From: Enterovibrio paralichthyis
Lineage (GTDB): Bacteria > Pseudomonadota > Gammaproteobacteria > Enterobacterales > Vibrionaceae
NCBI RefSeq assembly: GCF_019209835.1
Contig: NZ_JAHUTS010000002.1
Location: forward strand, 310,001-374,000
DNA: 64,000 nt
Direction: 5' to 3'
The stretch's first letter is position 1. Each line of letters opens with the position of its first letter. The position numbers and the translations under genes are program-made. Below the pieces are notes generated by a model. That model saw only the letters and a program-made list of their open reading frames with translations, was not told the origin of the DNA and searched no databases. Positions 7,484 to 16,272 of the stretch are shown piece after piece.

Positions 7484-8323
7484 CTAATCATCATAGGCTT
7501 GGGGCGCCGTGCCTTTCACTACCACACGGTGCAGTCGCCTCGCTTCGTCTCCATAATCTGTTACTGCAAAATGCTGGGTGCAGCGGTTATCCCAAATCAC
7601 CACGCTGCCCGGCTCCCAGCTAAAACGTACCTGAAATTCTTCTTTACGGCTGTTTAAAAAGAGCGACGTTAATGTGATTACTTCGCTCTCAAGCGATTTA
7701 TCATTAATGTCCCGCGTAAATTGTTCGTTGATATAGAGAGTTGGCTGGCCTGTTTCTGGATGTTTTGCGACCAGAGGATGATTTACAGACTGTATATTTC
7801 GGCTAACTTTTTCTACACGACTTGTGCCATCAGCATCCAGATGGTCAAAACGGCTTCCCGCAAAACCATGTACCGCATGGGTTGCTGATAATCCCTGCAG
7901 TCGCTTTTTCATTGCGCGGGGTAATGATGCGTAAACCGCCTCCATCGATACCCAAATCGTATCACCGCCCTGACGCGGAAGATGCTGTGCGCACAGTACC
8001 GCACATTTCGGAGGGGCAGCCTGCCAGGTCATGTCTGTGTGCCAGTAGCTTTTTCCTGGTGGATTGCCGGGCGTCGTTTCAATAACACTGACCTGTGGGA
8101 AATTATCTACATGGGGAAAAAACGGATGCGGGGACTCCAATTCGCCAAATTGTTCAGCCAAGGACAATTGGGCCTCAGGAGTCAGCGTCTGCTGCCTGAA
8201 AAACAAGACTTTGTGCTGTAAAAATGCCTGGTAGAGTTCATCAAACTCGGAGGTGCTAACACACGATAAATCGATGCCTTCGACCAAAGCGCCCAATGAT
8301 TTTCCGCAACGGATGATTTTCAT
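7484..8323 (-). CDS. TauD/TfdA-family Fe(II)/2-oxoglutarate dioxygenase
   Basis: This 279-residue enzyme has the complete TauD facial triad. H95 and D97 come from SYWHTDMTW, and the distal histidine lies in WDNRCTQHFAV about 150 residues later. The 2-oxoglutarate-binding arginine is in RRLHRVV near the end. TauD-like enzymes hydroxylate a carbon next to a sulfonate, sulfate ester or phenoxy group. No transporter or sulfur gene is adjacent, so the substrate is open. ATG 8323 is preferred to GTG 8347 because AGAGAGGAAAA precedes it. It is divergent from the diguanylate cyclase gene. Confidence 0.88.
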   Translation of the reverse strand: MKIIRCGKSLGALVEGIDLSCVSTSEFDELYQAFLQHKVLFFRQQTLTPEAQLSLAEQFGELESPHPFFPHVDNFPQVSVIETTPGNPPGKSYWHTDMTWQAAPPKCAVLCAQHLPRQGGDTIWVSMEAVYASLPRAMKKRLQGLSATHAVHGFAGSRFDHLDADGTSRVEKVSRNIQSVNHPLVAKHPETGQPTLYINEQFTRDINDKSLESEVITLTSLFLNSRKEEFQVRFSWEPGSVVIWDNRCTQHFAVTDYGDEARRLHRVVVKGTAPQAYDD

Positions 8324-8591
8324 ACCAAGTTTTTCCTCTCTGAACACAAATCCAGCAACTTATGAATTTTTTAAGGCGCTGTTTACCTCACATGACGGTT
8401 AAAAAAGAAAAGTTACGCATAATTTTCTCTGTATCTGAGAGGACAAAGCCGCATTGCACAAGAAACCGCCGCAGTGAATAAATAATTTCACTAATGATGA
8501 TTAAAAATCCTCGTTGCATAAATTAAGGAAAGACTTAAACTCGCGCGAAAAATACAACTTAGATCACACTTACAGTTAGCCAAACCCAAAA

Positions 8592-9914
8592 ATGCAGACA
8601 TCTTTGGTCTCCAAAATCACGCTCAGACTCAACAAAGTGCAGCCGCTTACCTTTATAAAAGTATTTATCTTCACCCTCGGTGGAGTGGCTTCGTGCTACC
8701 AAATTTATAACATGGCGCTGATTGACGCCCTGGAAAGCGAAATAGAAGACAACTATCTCCAAATCTACGGTTCCATTCGCCGGTTTGGTTCGTTTTACAA
8801 TAACTCGTCTTCTCAACCGCTTCAGCAAGGCGTTTATGACCATGAGGGCATCAGTGTTCTCGTGCGTCAAAACAACGTTGAAGTGAAAGAGCTTTCAGAA
8901 GGCATCCTGAACCTGTCGGAACACCTTGATCAGTACGCCTTAGGCAATATCTGGACAGTTGCGGTGTTGGAAAACCCAAGCCACTACGCCTACTTCCACC
9001 CTCTGCGCCAAGAATATCAAGAGTCTTTCGAAGACTATTCGATTGACAGTGTCAGCACGCGCATTATCGGCCGAGAAGGTTTGGCAGAAACATATCGCTC
9101 TTTCTACGGGTGTAACCTTCGGATTTCCGAACCCTATGTAGAAGATGCGAGTGGCGAGCTTATCCGCTCAATCTTCTACCCAATCCACAACGATAAAAAA
9201 CTCGATGCGGTGCTGATTGTCGACTTAAAAGAAAGTCATCTCAGCGATATCGTTGCCAGGTTTAACGCGACTCACATGACCGTGATGAAAGTGAATGAAC
9301 GTTACAGCAGCTTTTCAAAAGCCGCGCCGCTGCGTTGTTCCAACGATGAAGACTACCGTATTGGCATCGTTTTTATGGATGTGCTGAAAAGTGCGCTTTT
9401 GCCATCATTGTTGTTAAGCGTGATTGCTATGTTCATTCTCAATCTGGCATCAAGACGCGGACGTTCAATTCATACCGATGAAATGACGGGTCTGGGTCGT
9501 CGTGACTTTTTTGAACCGAAATTTAAGCGCATGCAGGAATTTTCACTGCTGCTTATCGATATTGATCATTTCAAACAGATCAATGACACCTATGGCCATA
9601 CCAAAGGTGACGAAGTGCTGAAAGAGTGTGCACGTATTATTCGTTCACAAATCCGTCAGGAAGATGTCGCTGTGCGTTGGGGTGGCGAAGAGTTTGTCAT
9701 TCAATTCAAGGGAATGTATCAGCATTCGCTATACGACAAAGCCGAACAAATCCGGACAGCGGTTGCTAATGCGCCTGTGTCGGGTTTGCCTGTCACCGTT
9801 TCAATTGGTGGTATTTCGTTGAAAGAAACTGATTTTGCGACTGCTTACAAAGCTGCAGATACGGCGCTGTACCAGTCGAAAAATCGCGGTCGGAATAAGG
9901 TAACTATTTCGTGA
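8592..9914 (+). CDS. membrane diguanylate cyclase with periplasmic sensor region
   Basis: The 440-residue protein has an N-terminal membrane helix (about 17-38), a periplasmic region of about 215 residues with no recognised ligand motif, a second helix (about 262-280) and a C-terminal GGDEF domain. The active site is GGEEF at 364-368. RQED (355-358) is the RxxD inhibitory site that binds product c-di-GMP. LLIDIDHFKQINDTYGH supplies metal and nucleotide contacts. It should make c-di-GMP from two GTP. Its TGA overlaps the GTG of the following EAL gene, so the pair is probably translationally coupled. Confidence 0.93.
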   Translation: MQTSLVSKITLRLNKVQPLTFIKVFIFTLGGVASCYQIYNMALIDALESEIEDNYLQIYGSIRRFGSFYNNSSSQPLQQGVYDHEGISVLVRQNNVEVKELSEGILNLSEHLDQYALGNIWTVAVLENPSHYAYFHPLRQEYQESFEDYSIDSVSTRIIGREGLAETYRSFYGCNLRISEPYVEDASGELIRSIFYPIHNDKKLDAVLIVDLKESHLSDIVARFNATHMTVMKVNERYSSFSKAAPLRCSNDEDYRIGIVFMDVLKSALLPSLLLSVIAMFILNLASRRGRSIHTDEMTGLGRRDFFEPKFKRMQEFSLLLIDIDHFKQINDTYGHTKGDEVLKECARIIRSQIRQEDVAVRWGGEEFVIQFKGMYQHSLYDKAEQIRTAVANAPVSGLPVTVSIGGISLKETDFATAYKAADTALYQSKNRGRNKVTIS

Positions 9915-11977
9915 ATTATTTCCTAAGCATTCCCCAGCACTCCAAATACGACAACATACTTTACGCTGTGCTGTCATTTTTGCTCGTGTTGCTGAGTACT
10001 GAATTATCCTGGTTCTCGAAAGCAGATGTCTCCACGCTGAAGTACCTGTCTCTCACTGCAGGTACCATGGTTGCGGTGGCACACTTGTACGGTAAAAGTG
10101 GCGTGATCGGCACTTTCTTTGCGCTGATGTTCTACTACGCCTTTGTACGCTCTGAGCCTACCGGCGCAGGTTACCTCTACACACTGGCTGTCACGATCAG
10201 CCTTTTCATCGTGATTTCGGTCTTTGAAAAGGTAAAAAAGAACCCGCTGCTGACACGGCTGGCATTCTGCGTATACATTTTCTTGGTTCCTGGCTTGGCT
10301 GCGCTGTTTCTGGCTTTGTTTACCCCAAGCTACTTTCCTACAGAAGCGGCACTAAACCTATACCTTTCTGACTCTATTGGCATCTTGATCACTGCACCTT
10401 TGATTGTGATGGTCATCAAAATGATGAACCGCACACCGAGTCTGAAGGCCTATTTTGAGAGCATTAAAAATCAAACCAAGGCGCAGTGGATCCTGAAAAG
10501 CCTGCTAGTCAGTGCTATTTTTTTGGTCCTGTTTGCAGATGCAACTATACCGGGTAACAACTACTACACCTTTATGTTACTTGCACCATTGATGCTGCTA
10601 GCTGTTTTCAACTTTTCCGAGTTGACGCAGGTAATATTGATGATGCTCGGATATTTCCTGCTGTTTGAGTCTACTGATATCCATGATTTACAGTTGCTGA
10701 ACACCAAGATGGCATTGTTTGCCATGTTCTCACTCTGCATTTACATGATGCTGGATTACAAGTGGTCACTTAAGCAGCAAATACAAAAGAATATTAATAA
10801 CTTATATCTCGACTCCCAGAGTGATTTCGGTACGTTCCAGAAACTGGATGCCACCACCCTTAACATGACGGACTTTGTGGTTGCTGCTATCGACCTGCGC
10901 CCGATTTTCAAGTACCCACTGGAAAAGCGCGACCGCATCCTGCGTCAGATAGCATTGTTTTTTAAACACCACACAGCGCTTCATGACAAAAGCTACATGC
11001 TTTATGACATTTCGTCCTTGGTGGTTCTGATTGAAAACACGGAAGTGGCAATTATCGGTCTGGGCACCTTGCCAGAGAAACTTGGCGCCTATCTCAAAGA
11101 GCGCAACATCAACTTCGCGCCTGACCGTATCTACTACTGCCGCTGCCAGAAAGGTATTCGCATCAAGCAGACGGTTAACCGCCTGTATGCAAACATCCGG
11201 TTGGCCGAGCGCCATTCGGATGTCGTCACGGTGAACTGTGATGACAACGTACTGGATGACTACATCGCTTTCCTGGAAAACGTGAACAGTGGGAACACCG
11301 AACTGCTTCGCCAAAACTACCTGAACATTGCTTCGCCAGAAAAGGTGAGCTTTGAACTGTTGAGCCGTTTTTCTATAGAAGGTAAACCTTTAAACACGGC
11401 GTTGGTTTTTCAGTGCGCGCAAAAATTGGGTTACCTTGAGCACCTTGAAGATCACGTCATGCAAAAGCAGCTGAAGTACATGGCTGCGCTTGACCCGATG
11501 ACCTATGACAAAGGCTCAATCAACCTGACGCCGGAATTTTTAAGCAGCATTCGCGCCGTCAAAGCCTTGATTGAACAAACGGTTGAACTGGGTTTAGCCC
11601 CCGAGAAACTGACACTGGAGATCGTGGAATCGGGCAACATTGAAAACACACAAACCCTGTTGGAAGCGCTGAACCTGCTTAAGCTTCACGGTTTCAAACT
11701 GGCACTCGATGATTTCGGCGCAGGACACGCGACCTACAACCAATTGCTGACCATGCCAGTAGACTCGGTAAAAATTGATGGTTCACTGGTACGTCATTGC
11801 CCGGAAGATCCGATCAAGCAGAAGATCATTGAAAACCTGAAATCGGTGGCGGATACGCTCTCACTGGAAGTGGTCGCGGAATGCGTTGAAACCCAGGAAG
11901 AGGCGGATTACCTCAAATCCATGGGCATTGACTACATTCAGGGCTATTTCTTCCATAAACCGGCAGCGGCGCTCTAA
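9911..11977 (+). CDS. membrane c-di-GMP phosphodiesterase: MASE1-like region, degenerate GGDEF, EAL
   Basis: The 688-residue protein starts with about eight hydrophobic segments (residues 15-290) resembling a MASE1-type sensor. A GGDEF-like domain without the signature follows (about 300-430; DISSLVVLI stands where GG[DE]EF would be), then an EAL domain (about 478-688). The catalytic set looks intact: E482 in an ELL version of EAL, N in INLTPE, E in LEIVES, D600-D601 in LDDFGAG, K in VKIDG and E in AECVET. It should cleave c-di-GMP. GTG 9911 overlaps the stop of the upstream cyclase gene, pairing opposing activities in one transcript. Confidence 0.9.
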   Translation: MNYFLSIPQHSKYDNILYAVLSFLLVLLSTELSWFSKADVSTLKYLSLTAGTMVAVAHLYGKSGVIGTFFALMFYYAFVRSEPTGAGYLYTLAVTISLFIVISVFEKVKKNPLLTRLAFCVYIFLVPGLAALFLALFTPSYFPTEAALNLYLSDSIGILITAPLIVMVIKMMNRTPSLKAYFESIKNQTKAQWILKSLLVSAIFLVLFADATIPGNNYYTFMLLAPLMLLAVFNFSELTQVILMMLGYFLLFESTDIHDLQLLNTKMALFAMFSLCIYMMLDYKWSLKQQIQKNINNLYLDSQSDFGTFQKLDATTLNMTDFVVAAIDLRPIFKYPLEKRDRILRQIALFFKHHTALHDKSYMLYDISSLVVLIENTEVAIIGLGTLPEKLGAYLKERNINFAPDRIYYCRCQKGIRIKQTVNRLYANIRLAERHSDVVTVNCDDNVLDDYIAFLENVNSGNTELLRQNYLNIASPEKVSFELLSRFSIEGKPLNTALVFQCAQKLGYLEHLEDHVMQKQLKYMAALDPMTYDKGSINLTPEFLSSIRAVKALIEQTVELGLAPEKLTLEIVESGNIENTQTLLEALNLLKLHGFKLALDDFGAGHATYNQLLTMPVDSVKIDGSLVRHCPEDPIKQKIIENLKSVADTLSLEVVAECVETQEEADYLKSMGIDYIQGYFFHKPAAAL

Positions 11978-11986
11978 TAACGAAAA

Positions 11987-12010
11987 GGCGGGTATCAAAA
12001 CCCGCCTTAT
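11987..12010 (+). terminator. terminator of the cyclase/phosphodiesterase operon
   Basis: GGCGGGT (11987-11993) and ACCCGCC (12000-12006) pair around a 6-nt loop, followed by TTATT. Confidence 0.8.
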
Positions 12011-12152
12011 TCATGTCCGCTCACACCCCCACCACAATTCGCCTGAGCAACGACATCCCTTTCTCGCGCCACACCAAATGTCTCGCATCCCATACAGAAA
12101 ATAAAAATAGCCAGACATATCATGCCCCTTTGCACCATACAAAGGAGGTCAC

Positions 12153-12875
12153 ATGCAAAAAAAATTCGCACTCGCAGCCGGAGCAATGCTTCTGATTTCA
12201 TCCGTTCAGGCATCTGAATGGGGTTATGAAGGGCAATCAGGCCCAGAACATTGGGGGGATATTGCTCCCGAGTGCAGTTTGGGGAAAAACCAAAGCCCTA
12301 TCGACATTACCCGCAGTGTTGAAGCTGACCTTTCACCGCTGACCGTCAATTACACGGGTAACCTTGTTTCACTCACCAACAACGGACACACCCTCGAAGC
12401 GCACGTAGAGGGTGACAACAGCTTCACCATCAACGGCAACACGTTTACGCTGAAACAGTTCCACTTCCACACGCCCTCAGAAAACCTGATCCATGGAAAA
12501 CAATTCCCATTGGAAGCGCACTTTGTTCACGCTGACAGCAAGAACAATCTGGCAGTTATCGCTCTGATGTTTGATGTGGGGGAAGCCAATCCACAGATTG
12601 CCAGTCTGATCTCAACGCTGCCAGCCAAAGGTGACACGATTACTTTCGATCAGTCATTCCCAGTCAGCGCCTGGTTGCCGAGAATTGGCGAAGATTACTA
12701 CCGCTTCAGTGGCTCGTTGACAACACCTCCCTGCAGCGAAGGCGTAAGGTGGTTTGTGCTGCAGAACAACAAAGACCTCTCCCAAGCGCAGGTCGATGTA
12801 TTGCACAAAGCGATGGGCGACAATAACCGCCCGATCCAACCCTTAAATGCCCGCCTGGTATTGGATGCAGATTAA
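12153..12875 (+). CDS. cah: alpha-class carbonic anhydrase, periplasmic
   Basis: The 240-residue precursor has a cleavable signal peptide (MQKKFALAAGAMLLISSVQA, cut near residue 20). A full alpha-carbonic anhydrase domain follows. Zinc ligands are H104 and H106 in FHFHTPSEN and H123 in EAHFVH. SLTTPPCSEGVRW is the conserved substrate-pocket segment, and C41 probably pairs with the cysteine in PPCSEG. It interconverts CO2 and bicarbonate in the periplasm. A strong AAAGGAGGT site precedes ATG 12153. The last 29 bases of the gene lie in a 70-bp direct repeat that recurs 4.2 kb downstream beyond an inserted element. Confidence 0.95.
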   Translation: MQKKFALAAGAMLLISSVQASEWGYEGQSGPEHWGDIAPECSLGKNQSPIDITRSVEADLSPLTVNYTGNLVSLTNNGHTLEAHVEGDNSFTINGNTFTLKQFHFHTPSENLIHGKQFPLEAHFVHADSKNNLAVIALMFDVGEANPQIASLISTLPAKGDTITFDQSFPVSAWLPRIGEDYYRFSGSLTTPPCSEGVRWFVLQNNKDLSQAQVDVLHKAMGDNNRPIQPLNARLVLDAD

Positions 12876-12916
12876 CGATTAACTTTAAGCCAGACGCCCA
12901 TTCGGGAGCTGGCTTT
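12847..12916 (+). repeat. left copy of the 70-bp perfect direct repeat flanking the inserted element
   Basis: All 70 bases from ATGCCCGCCTGG to GAGCTGGCTTT are identical to 17084-17153. The repeat contains the last nine codons and stop of the carbonic anhydrase gene plus its terminator hairpin. It marks the left edge of the duplication caused by the insertion. Confidence 0.95.
12887..12916 (+). terminator. carbonic anhydrase terminator (left copy)
   Basis: AAGCCAG and CTGGCTT pair around a GC-rich loop. In the right copy (17124-17155) a longer T-run follows, which was probably the original state. Here only TTT remains before GCTCC. Confidence 0.6.
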
Positions 12917-12943
12917 GCTCCCCGACCAATCCGGTCTGTAACT

Positions 12944-13264
12944 GTGGCGAACACCAGCGAACCGACCTTTCACTTCGACGATAAACGTCATAACAGCTAC
13001 CAGTTCTCTTATACCCCACCCTCTTTCCTTGCCCCAAAGCAAGACGAGAAAAAGGTTTACGACGCGACGAGGTACCCTGAATCTTCCAACGCGATCATGT
13101 GCCATCAAGAGGTGTTGGATTATTTTAGTAAGAAGAGAACGACAATCATCGCCTGGCGCAAGAATCGCAACTTTCCAGAGCCGATCAGCAAGTCGCCCTT
13201 GCGTTGGTTAAGGAAAGCAGTAATGGAGTGGGTTCAGCATGAAGGTGGGTTTAAGGGGAATTGA
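12944..13264 (+). CDS. AlpA-like DNA-binding protein (excisionase type) with an sbcB-derived N-terminus
   Basis: The 106-residue frame is chimeric. Its start, GTG then NTSEPTF, is nearly the same DNA as the start of sbcB (17261). The second half, about residues 50-104, reads as an AlpA/MerR-like winged helix: FSKKRTTIIAWRKNRNFPEP, then the aromatic LRWLRKAVMEWV helix. AlpA-type proteins in P4-like and other small integrative elements control excision and transcription. No good ribosome site precedes GTG 12944; the true gene may start inside, but no internal Met precedes the domain except M81 of IMCHQEV (13099). A second, broken copy lies at 14352-14455. Confidence 0.65.
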   Translation: MANTSEPTFHFDDKRHNSYQFSYTPPSFLAPKQDEKKVYDATRYPESSNAIMCHQEVLDYFSKKRTTIIAWRKNRNFPEPISKSPLRWLRKAVMEWVQHEGGFKGN

Positions 13265-13408
13265 ACTCCCACCCATTCCAAATCATATAGTTGGGCGCTG
13301 GGTGGAGAAACTTAACATCTGTATAAGTCCAGCTATTACGAAATGATGTAGCTCAATGCCATGCGGTTAAAATGCATGGGCAGTACCAACGCTTTCCAAA
13401 ATAGCAGC

Positions 13409-14149
13409 TTATGTAACATTGTTTTTTTCAGCTGGATGCACATGATTTTTATTAATGTTATTTTTATAGTAATCTGAAAGTTTGTAGGTCACTGTATATG
13501 CTTTATATATGCATGACGCCCAAGCTTCCATATCTGTATTAGTTAATTTATCTAAGTTATTGAGACTTGAGGAAGTGATGCCAAATGAACAGTTCCTAAC
13601 TTCATTAAGCAATTTTACTAAACCAGTATCAACATATGGTAAGTACCTCATAACCTCATCAATGCTTTTCAAAGCAAAACTCCAATTGTTAAAACACTGG
13701 AATCCAAAATCCCTATGCACAGATTGCATCCCACTACCTTGAAACAATTTCAGTATAAGTTTTGGATTAAAAGACTTACATGCATCTCTGAATTCATCCT
13801 CACTAAATTTTGCAATATCAAATGATTTTTGACTTTCATAATGAACATCACGAACAATTGCGTAAACTCTATAAATTACAGATGCAACATGCCTGTCCAA
13901 CTCAGGAGCTAGATCTTTTCTCTTCTGTCGTTCTGGAAGATAGACAACTATAATATAGAAAATACAACTAACTAAAATCCCCATTGACAAATTGAACACA
14001 ATGCTATTACCTGACAATGAATTAACCAGCAATGGCTCGATGAAAGTGCCACTTAGGCAATTTAAAATGGGATCAGTGGATGCCACCAAGATTAGTAGGA
14101 ATGAAAAACATATCGACAAACCGAATAAAAATTTTGGCAAACTTCTCAT
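13409..14149 (-). CDS. two-TM membrane protein of the inserted element, function unknown
   Basis: The 246-residue protein has two N-terminal hydrophobic segments (about residues 6-24 and 48-70), then RQKRKD, which would place the remaining 170 residues in the cytoplasm. That part is mostly helical, with no motif I recognise. Codon use is AT-rich like the metallopeptidase gene and unlike the host genes. It lies between the AlpA-like gene (convergent) and the alpA remnant. Two-TM proteins of this shape are common effectors in small defence or toxin cassettes, but nothing in the sequence proves that here. Confidence 0.6.
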   Translation of the reverse strand: MRSLPKFLFGLSICFSFLLILVASTDPILNCLSGTFIEPLLVNSLSGNSIVFNLSMGILVSCIFYIIVVYLPERQKRKDLAPELDRHVASVIYRVYAIVRDVHYESQKSFDIAKFSEDEFRDACKSFNPKLILKLFQGSGMQSVHRDFGFQCFNNWSFALKSIDEVMRYLPYVDTGLVKLLNEVRNCSFGITSSSLNNLDKLTNTDMEAWASCIYKAYTVTYKLSDYYKNNINKNHVHPAEKNNVT

Positions 14150-14696
14150 AACAAATCACAGGGAGCAATAAAAGAATAATCAGGTTTGTAATATACATTA
14201 AATTCTATGAGAAAGTTAGAATGCATAGCTATTTTTTTCCTACCCTAACTTAGTTTTGAACAGTCTGAAATCTTCTGATTCTAACCTGTACGGAAAACGC
14301 TCTAGAATACCGATCGCAACCTTCCTGAATCTACGATCGCAATAATGTATCGATTTTTTAGAAAGAAGAGAACGACCATCATCGCCTGGCGCAAGAATCA
14401 CAACTTTCCATAGCCTATCATCAATTCTCCATTCCGTTGGTTTAGATAAGCGGTATTGGGTAACTGTAAAGCGTGGGTAAGAGGCATTGATCCTTGACCT
14501 ATTACAGATAACACAGGCTGGCGTAAGTTGGGACACAACCATGCGAGCTACAAAAACTACCGTTTAACCCATGAACTAAGTTTGGTAAAGTTCAACAAGG
14601 CAATCTGTTTGCATGGAAGCACTAACTAATGGATTATAAAACAACTCAAAACTGTACGAATCAAATTGAATATACGTTATTCCCCCTAAAAAGAGA
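14150..14696. other. gene-poor AT-rich stretch inside the element
   Basis: 547 bp without a convincing intact gene. The only recognisable content is the decayed alpA copy at 14352-14455. A 100-codon frame on the minus strand (14240-14542) runs antisense through that remnant and looks fortuitous. Confidence 0.5.
14352..14455 (+). pseudogene. decayed second copy of the alpA-like gene
   Basis: About 100 bp match the DNA-binding part of the AlpA-like gene (13122-13222), including a long near-identical run over AAGAAGAGAACGAC and ATCATCGCCTGGCGCAAGAA. In the matching frame it reads KKRTTIIAWRKNHNFP, then TAG, and after PFRWFR a TAA. The upstream part of the gene is missing. It suggests an earlier related element or an internal duplication. 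Confidence 0.8.
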
Positions 14697-16046
14697 CTAT
14701 TTAAGATAGTTAGAAACTATTTCTTCCAGTCTTGACGTTGTCAATCCATTCGCATACTCCAATACAGATTCAAAAAATGACTTTGCATATATAACACTCT
14801 CAGACTCGTGTGAAACATCTATTAAACAGGAGGTTAGCAAGTTATCATATCTTTCCATAGCAGAAGGATGTGTTCCAGATGTCTTAGGGATATCTACTAA
14901 TCCAGAAAGCTTTACTCTTAATAAGTCATTTGCACGCTCTATAAAGTCCAAATAAATAAAAAGCAATCTTGTAGACTCCACTTGACTACAATATCCAACT
15001 ATTTCATTTATTGCTTCATTCAAGTATTTCTGCGGTTCATTATCTTCTTTAAGCCTATTAGGATTCAAAAGATATCTCAATCCATTCACCATGCGAGAAC
15101 GCAATATCTCGCTGGCGAAAATATCAGCCTGAAACTCATAAAGATGCCTTATAAGAACCTCATTTTCCTTACCTTTAACATCCTTAAATTTCAATTGATG
15201 CTTGTGAATAATATGTCCTAGTTCATGACTCATTATAAAGTCAATTTGCTCTGCAGTATAAGCCTGTACATCCTTAACAATCTCTTCGTCAAAAAGTAAT
15301 GGGAACGATGTTAATTTAATTGCCTTTAAACCTTTTGAAAAATGCAATACAACTGGAAGAATTTCTGACCAAGCTCTCTCTAATCTTCTTTCTCCCGCAT
15401 ATTCTTGCGTACTATAGTAGTGAAAAAAATATCTATTAACCAGCTTCAAAATAGGCTCCAATGCGTAATTAAAACCTATTACAGCACCATCATCCAGTAT
15501 AATTGAAGTAGCATTAAAAGAAGTTTTTTTAATAGGGAAACATGCAACTTTCTCCAAATCATACTTATCAATGGTTTCCTTTGGAATCCTGGATAATATC
15601 CGCAAAAAACTCATTCTAATCCAATATGGCAAACATGCATCCTGATAAATTAGCTCACCTGAAAGTTCAGTTGAGTGACGTGAAATTGCACCAATAAGAC
15701 TAAACTCATACGCCATAGCCTTATTGATATCATCATTACTTTGAGGTGATTGCCAGCAAGTGCCAAACAATGACCGAAGAGAAAAAAAAGCCAAGTCATC
15801 AGGATCTAACGGAGACTTTCTCAGTTGCTCTAAGATGTACTCCTTTTGACTTTTAGTTAATAGAGGCAACTCAGAATAATCGACAACCATGAGTTGCTCT
15901 AAATCTAAGTAAAATGTTGGCTTTACATCGTACTTAAGAACCGCCGAAGCCTCATACAGAATTTTTGCGAGTTGCTCTTGAGGTACTAGAGGCTTACAAA
16001 GATCATTATCTGTCGATAGAAAGTTTGAAAAAATATTGGTTCTCAT
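14697..16046 (-). CDS. gluzincin-type metallopeptidase (M48-like, HELGH motif) carried by the element
   Basis: The 449-residue protein carries HELGHIIH (zinc ligands H274 and H278, catalytic E275). About 25 residues later EFQAD supplies the third ligand E304, and a GTHPSAMERYDNL segment follows; this order is that of M48-like peptidases. No transmembrane segment or signal peptide is evident, unlike HtpX or BepA, so it may act in the cytoplasm. The first 230 residues match no domain I know. ATG 16046 is preferred, but GTG 16055 is possible. It is the largest cargo gene and AT-rich. Confidence 0.72.
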   Translation of the reverse strand: MRTNIFSNFLSTDNDLCKPLVPQEQLAKILYEASAVLKYDVKPTFYLDLEQLMVVDYSELPLLTKSQKEYILEQLRKSPLDPDDLAFFSLRSLFGTCWQSPQSNDDINKAMAYEFSLIGAISRHSTELSGELIYQDACLPYWIRMSFLRILSRIPKETIDKYDLEKVACFPIKKTSFNATSIILDDGAVIGFNYALEPILKLVNRYFFHYYSTQEYAGERRLERAWSEILPVVLHFSKGLKAIKLTSFPLLFDEEIVKDVQAYTAEQIDFIMSHELGHIIHKHQLKFKDVKGKENEVLIRHLYEFQADIFASEILRSRMVNGLRYLLNPNRLKEDNEPQKYLNEAINEIVGYCSQVESTRLLFIYLDFIERANDLLRVKLSGLVDIPKTSGTHPSAMERYDNLLTSCLIDVSHESESVIYAKSFFESVLEYANGLTTSRLEEIVSNYLK

Positions 16047-16055
16047 ATTTACCAC

Positions 16056-16272
16056 AAAAAATATATAGTCGGATCAAATTTTAATCACATGCATACAAGA
16101 ATACGACTCAATTATTTACCGTAAGCAGTGAAAGGAAAATAATATCAAATAGATTTATAAACAATATCACAATGTCATACCAAATCGTGAATATTAATAT
16201 GGGATATTCCAACACATCACACTATTTACCATTCAAAAAGCATGGGCTGAGAGTAGCAGCCACTATCTACTG
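16056..16272. other. AT-rich intergenic stretch between integrase and metallopeptidase genes
   Basis: 217 bp with no gene and no clear terminator. It presumably holds the metallopeptidase promoter on the minus strand. Confidence 0.3.

Noticed and set aside
14240..14542. 100-codon minus-strand frame inside the element
   Set aside because: It runs antisense through the decayed alpA copy, has no ribosome site and resembles nothing recognisable.
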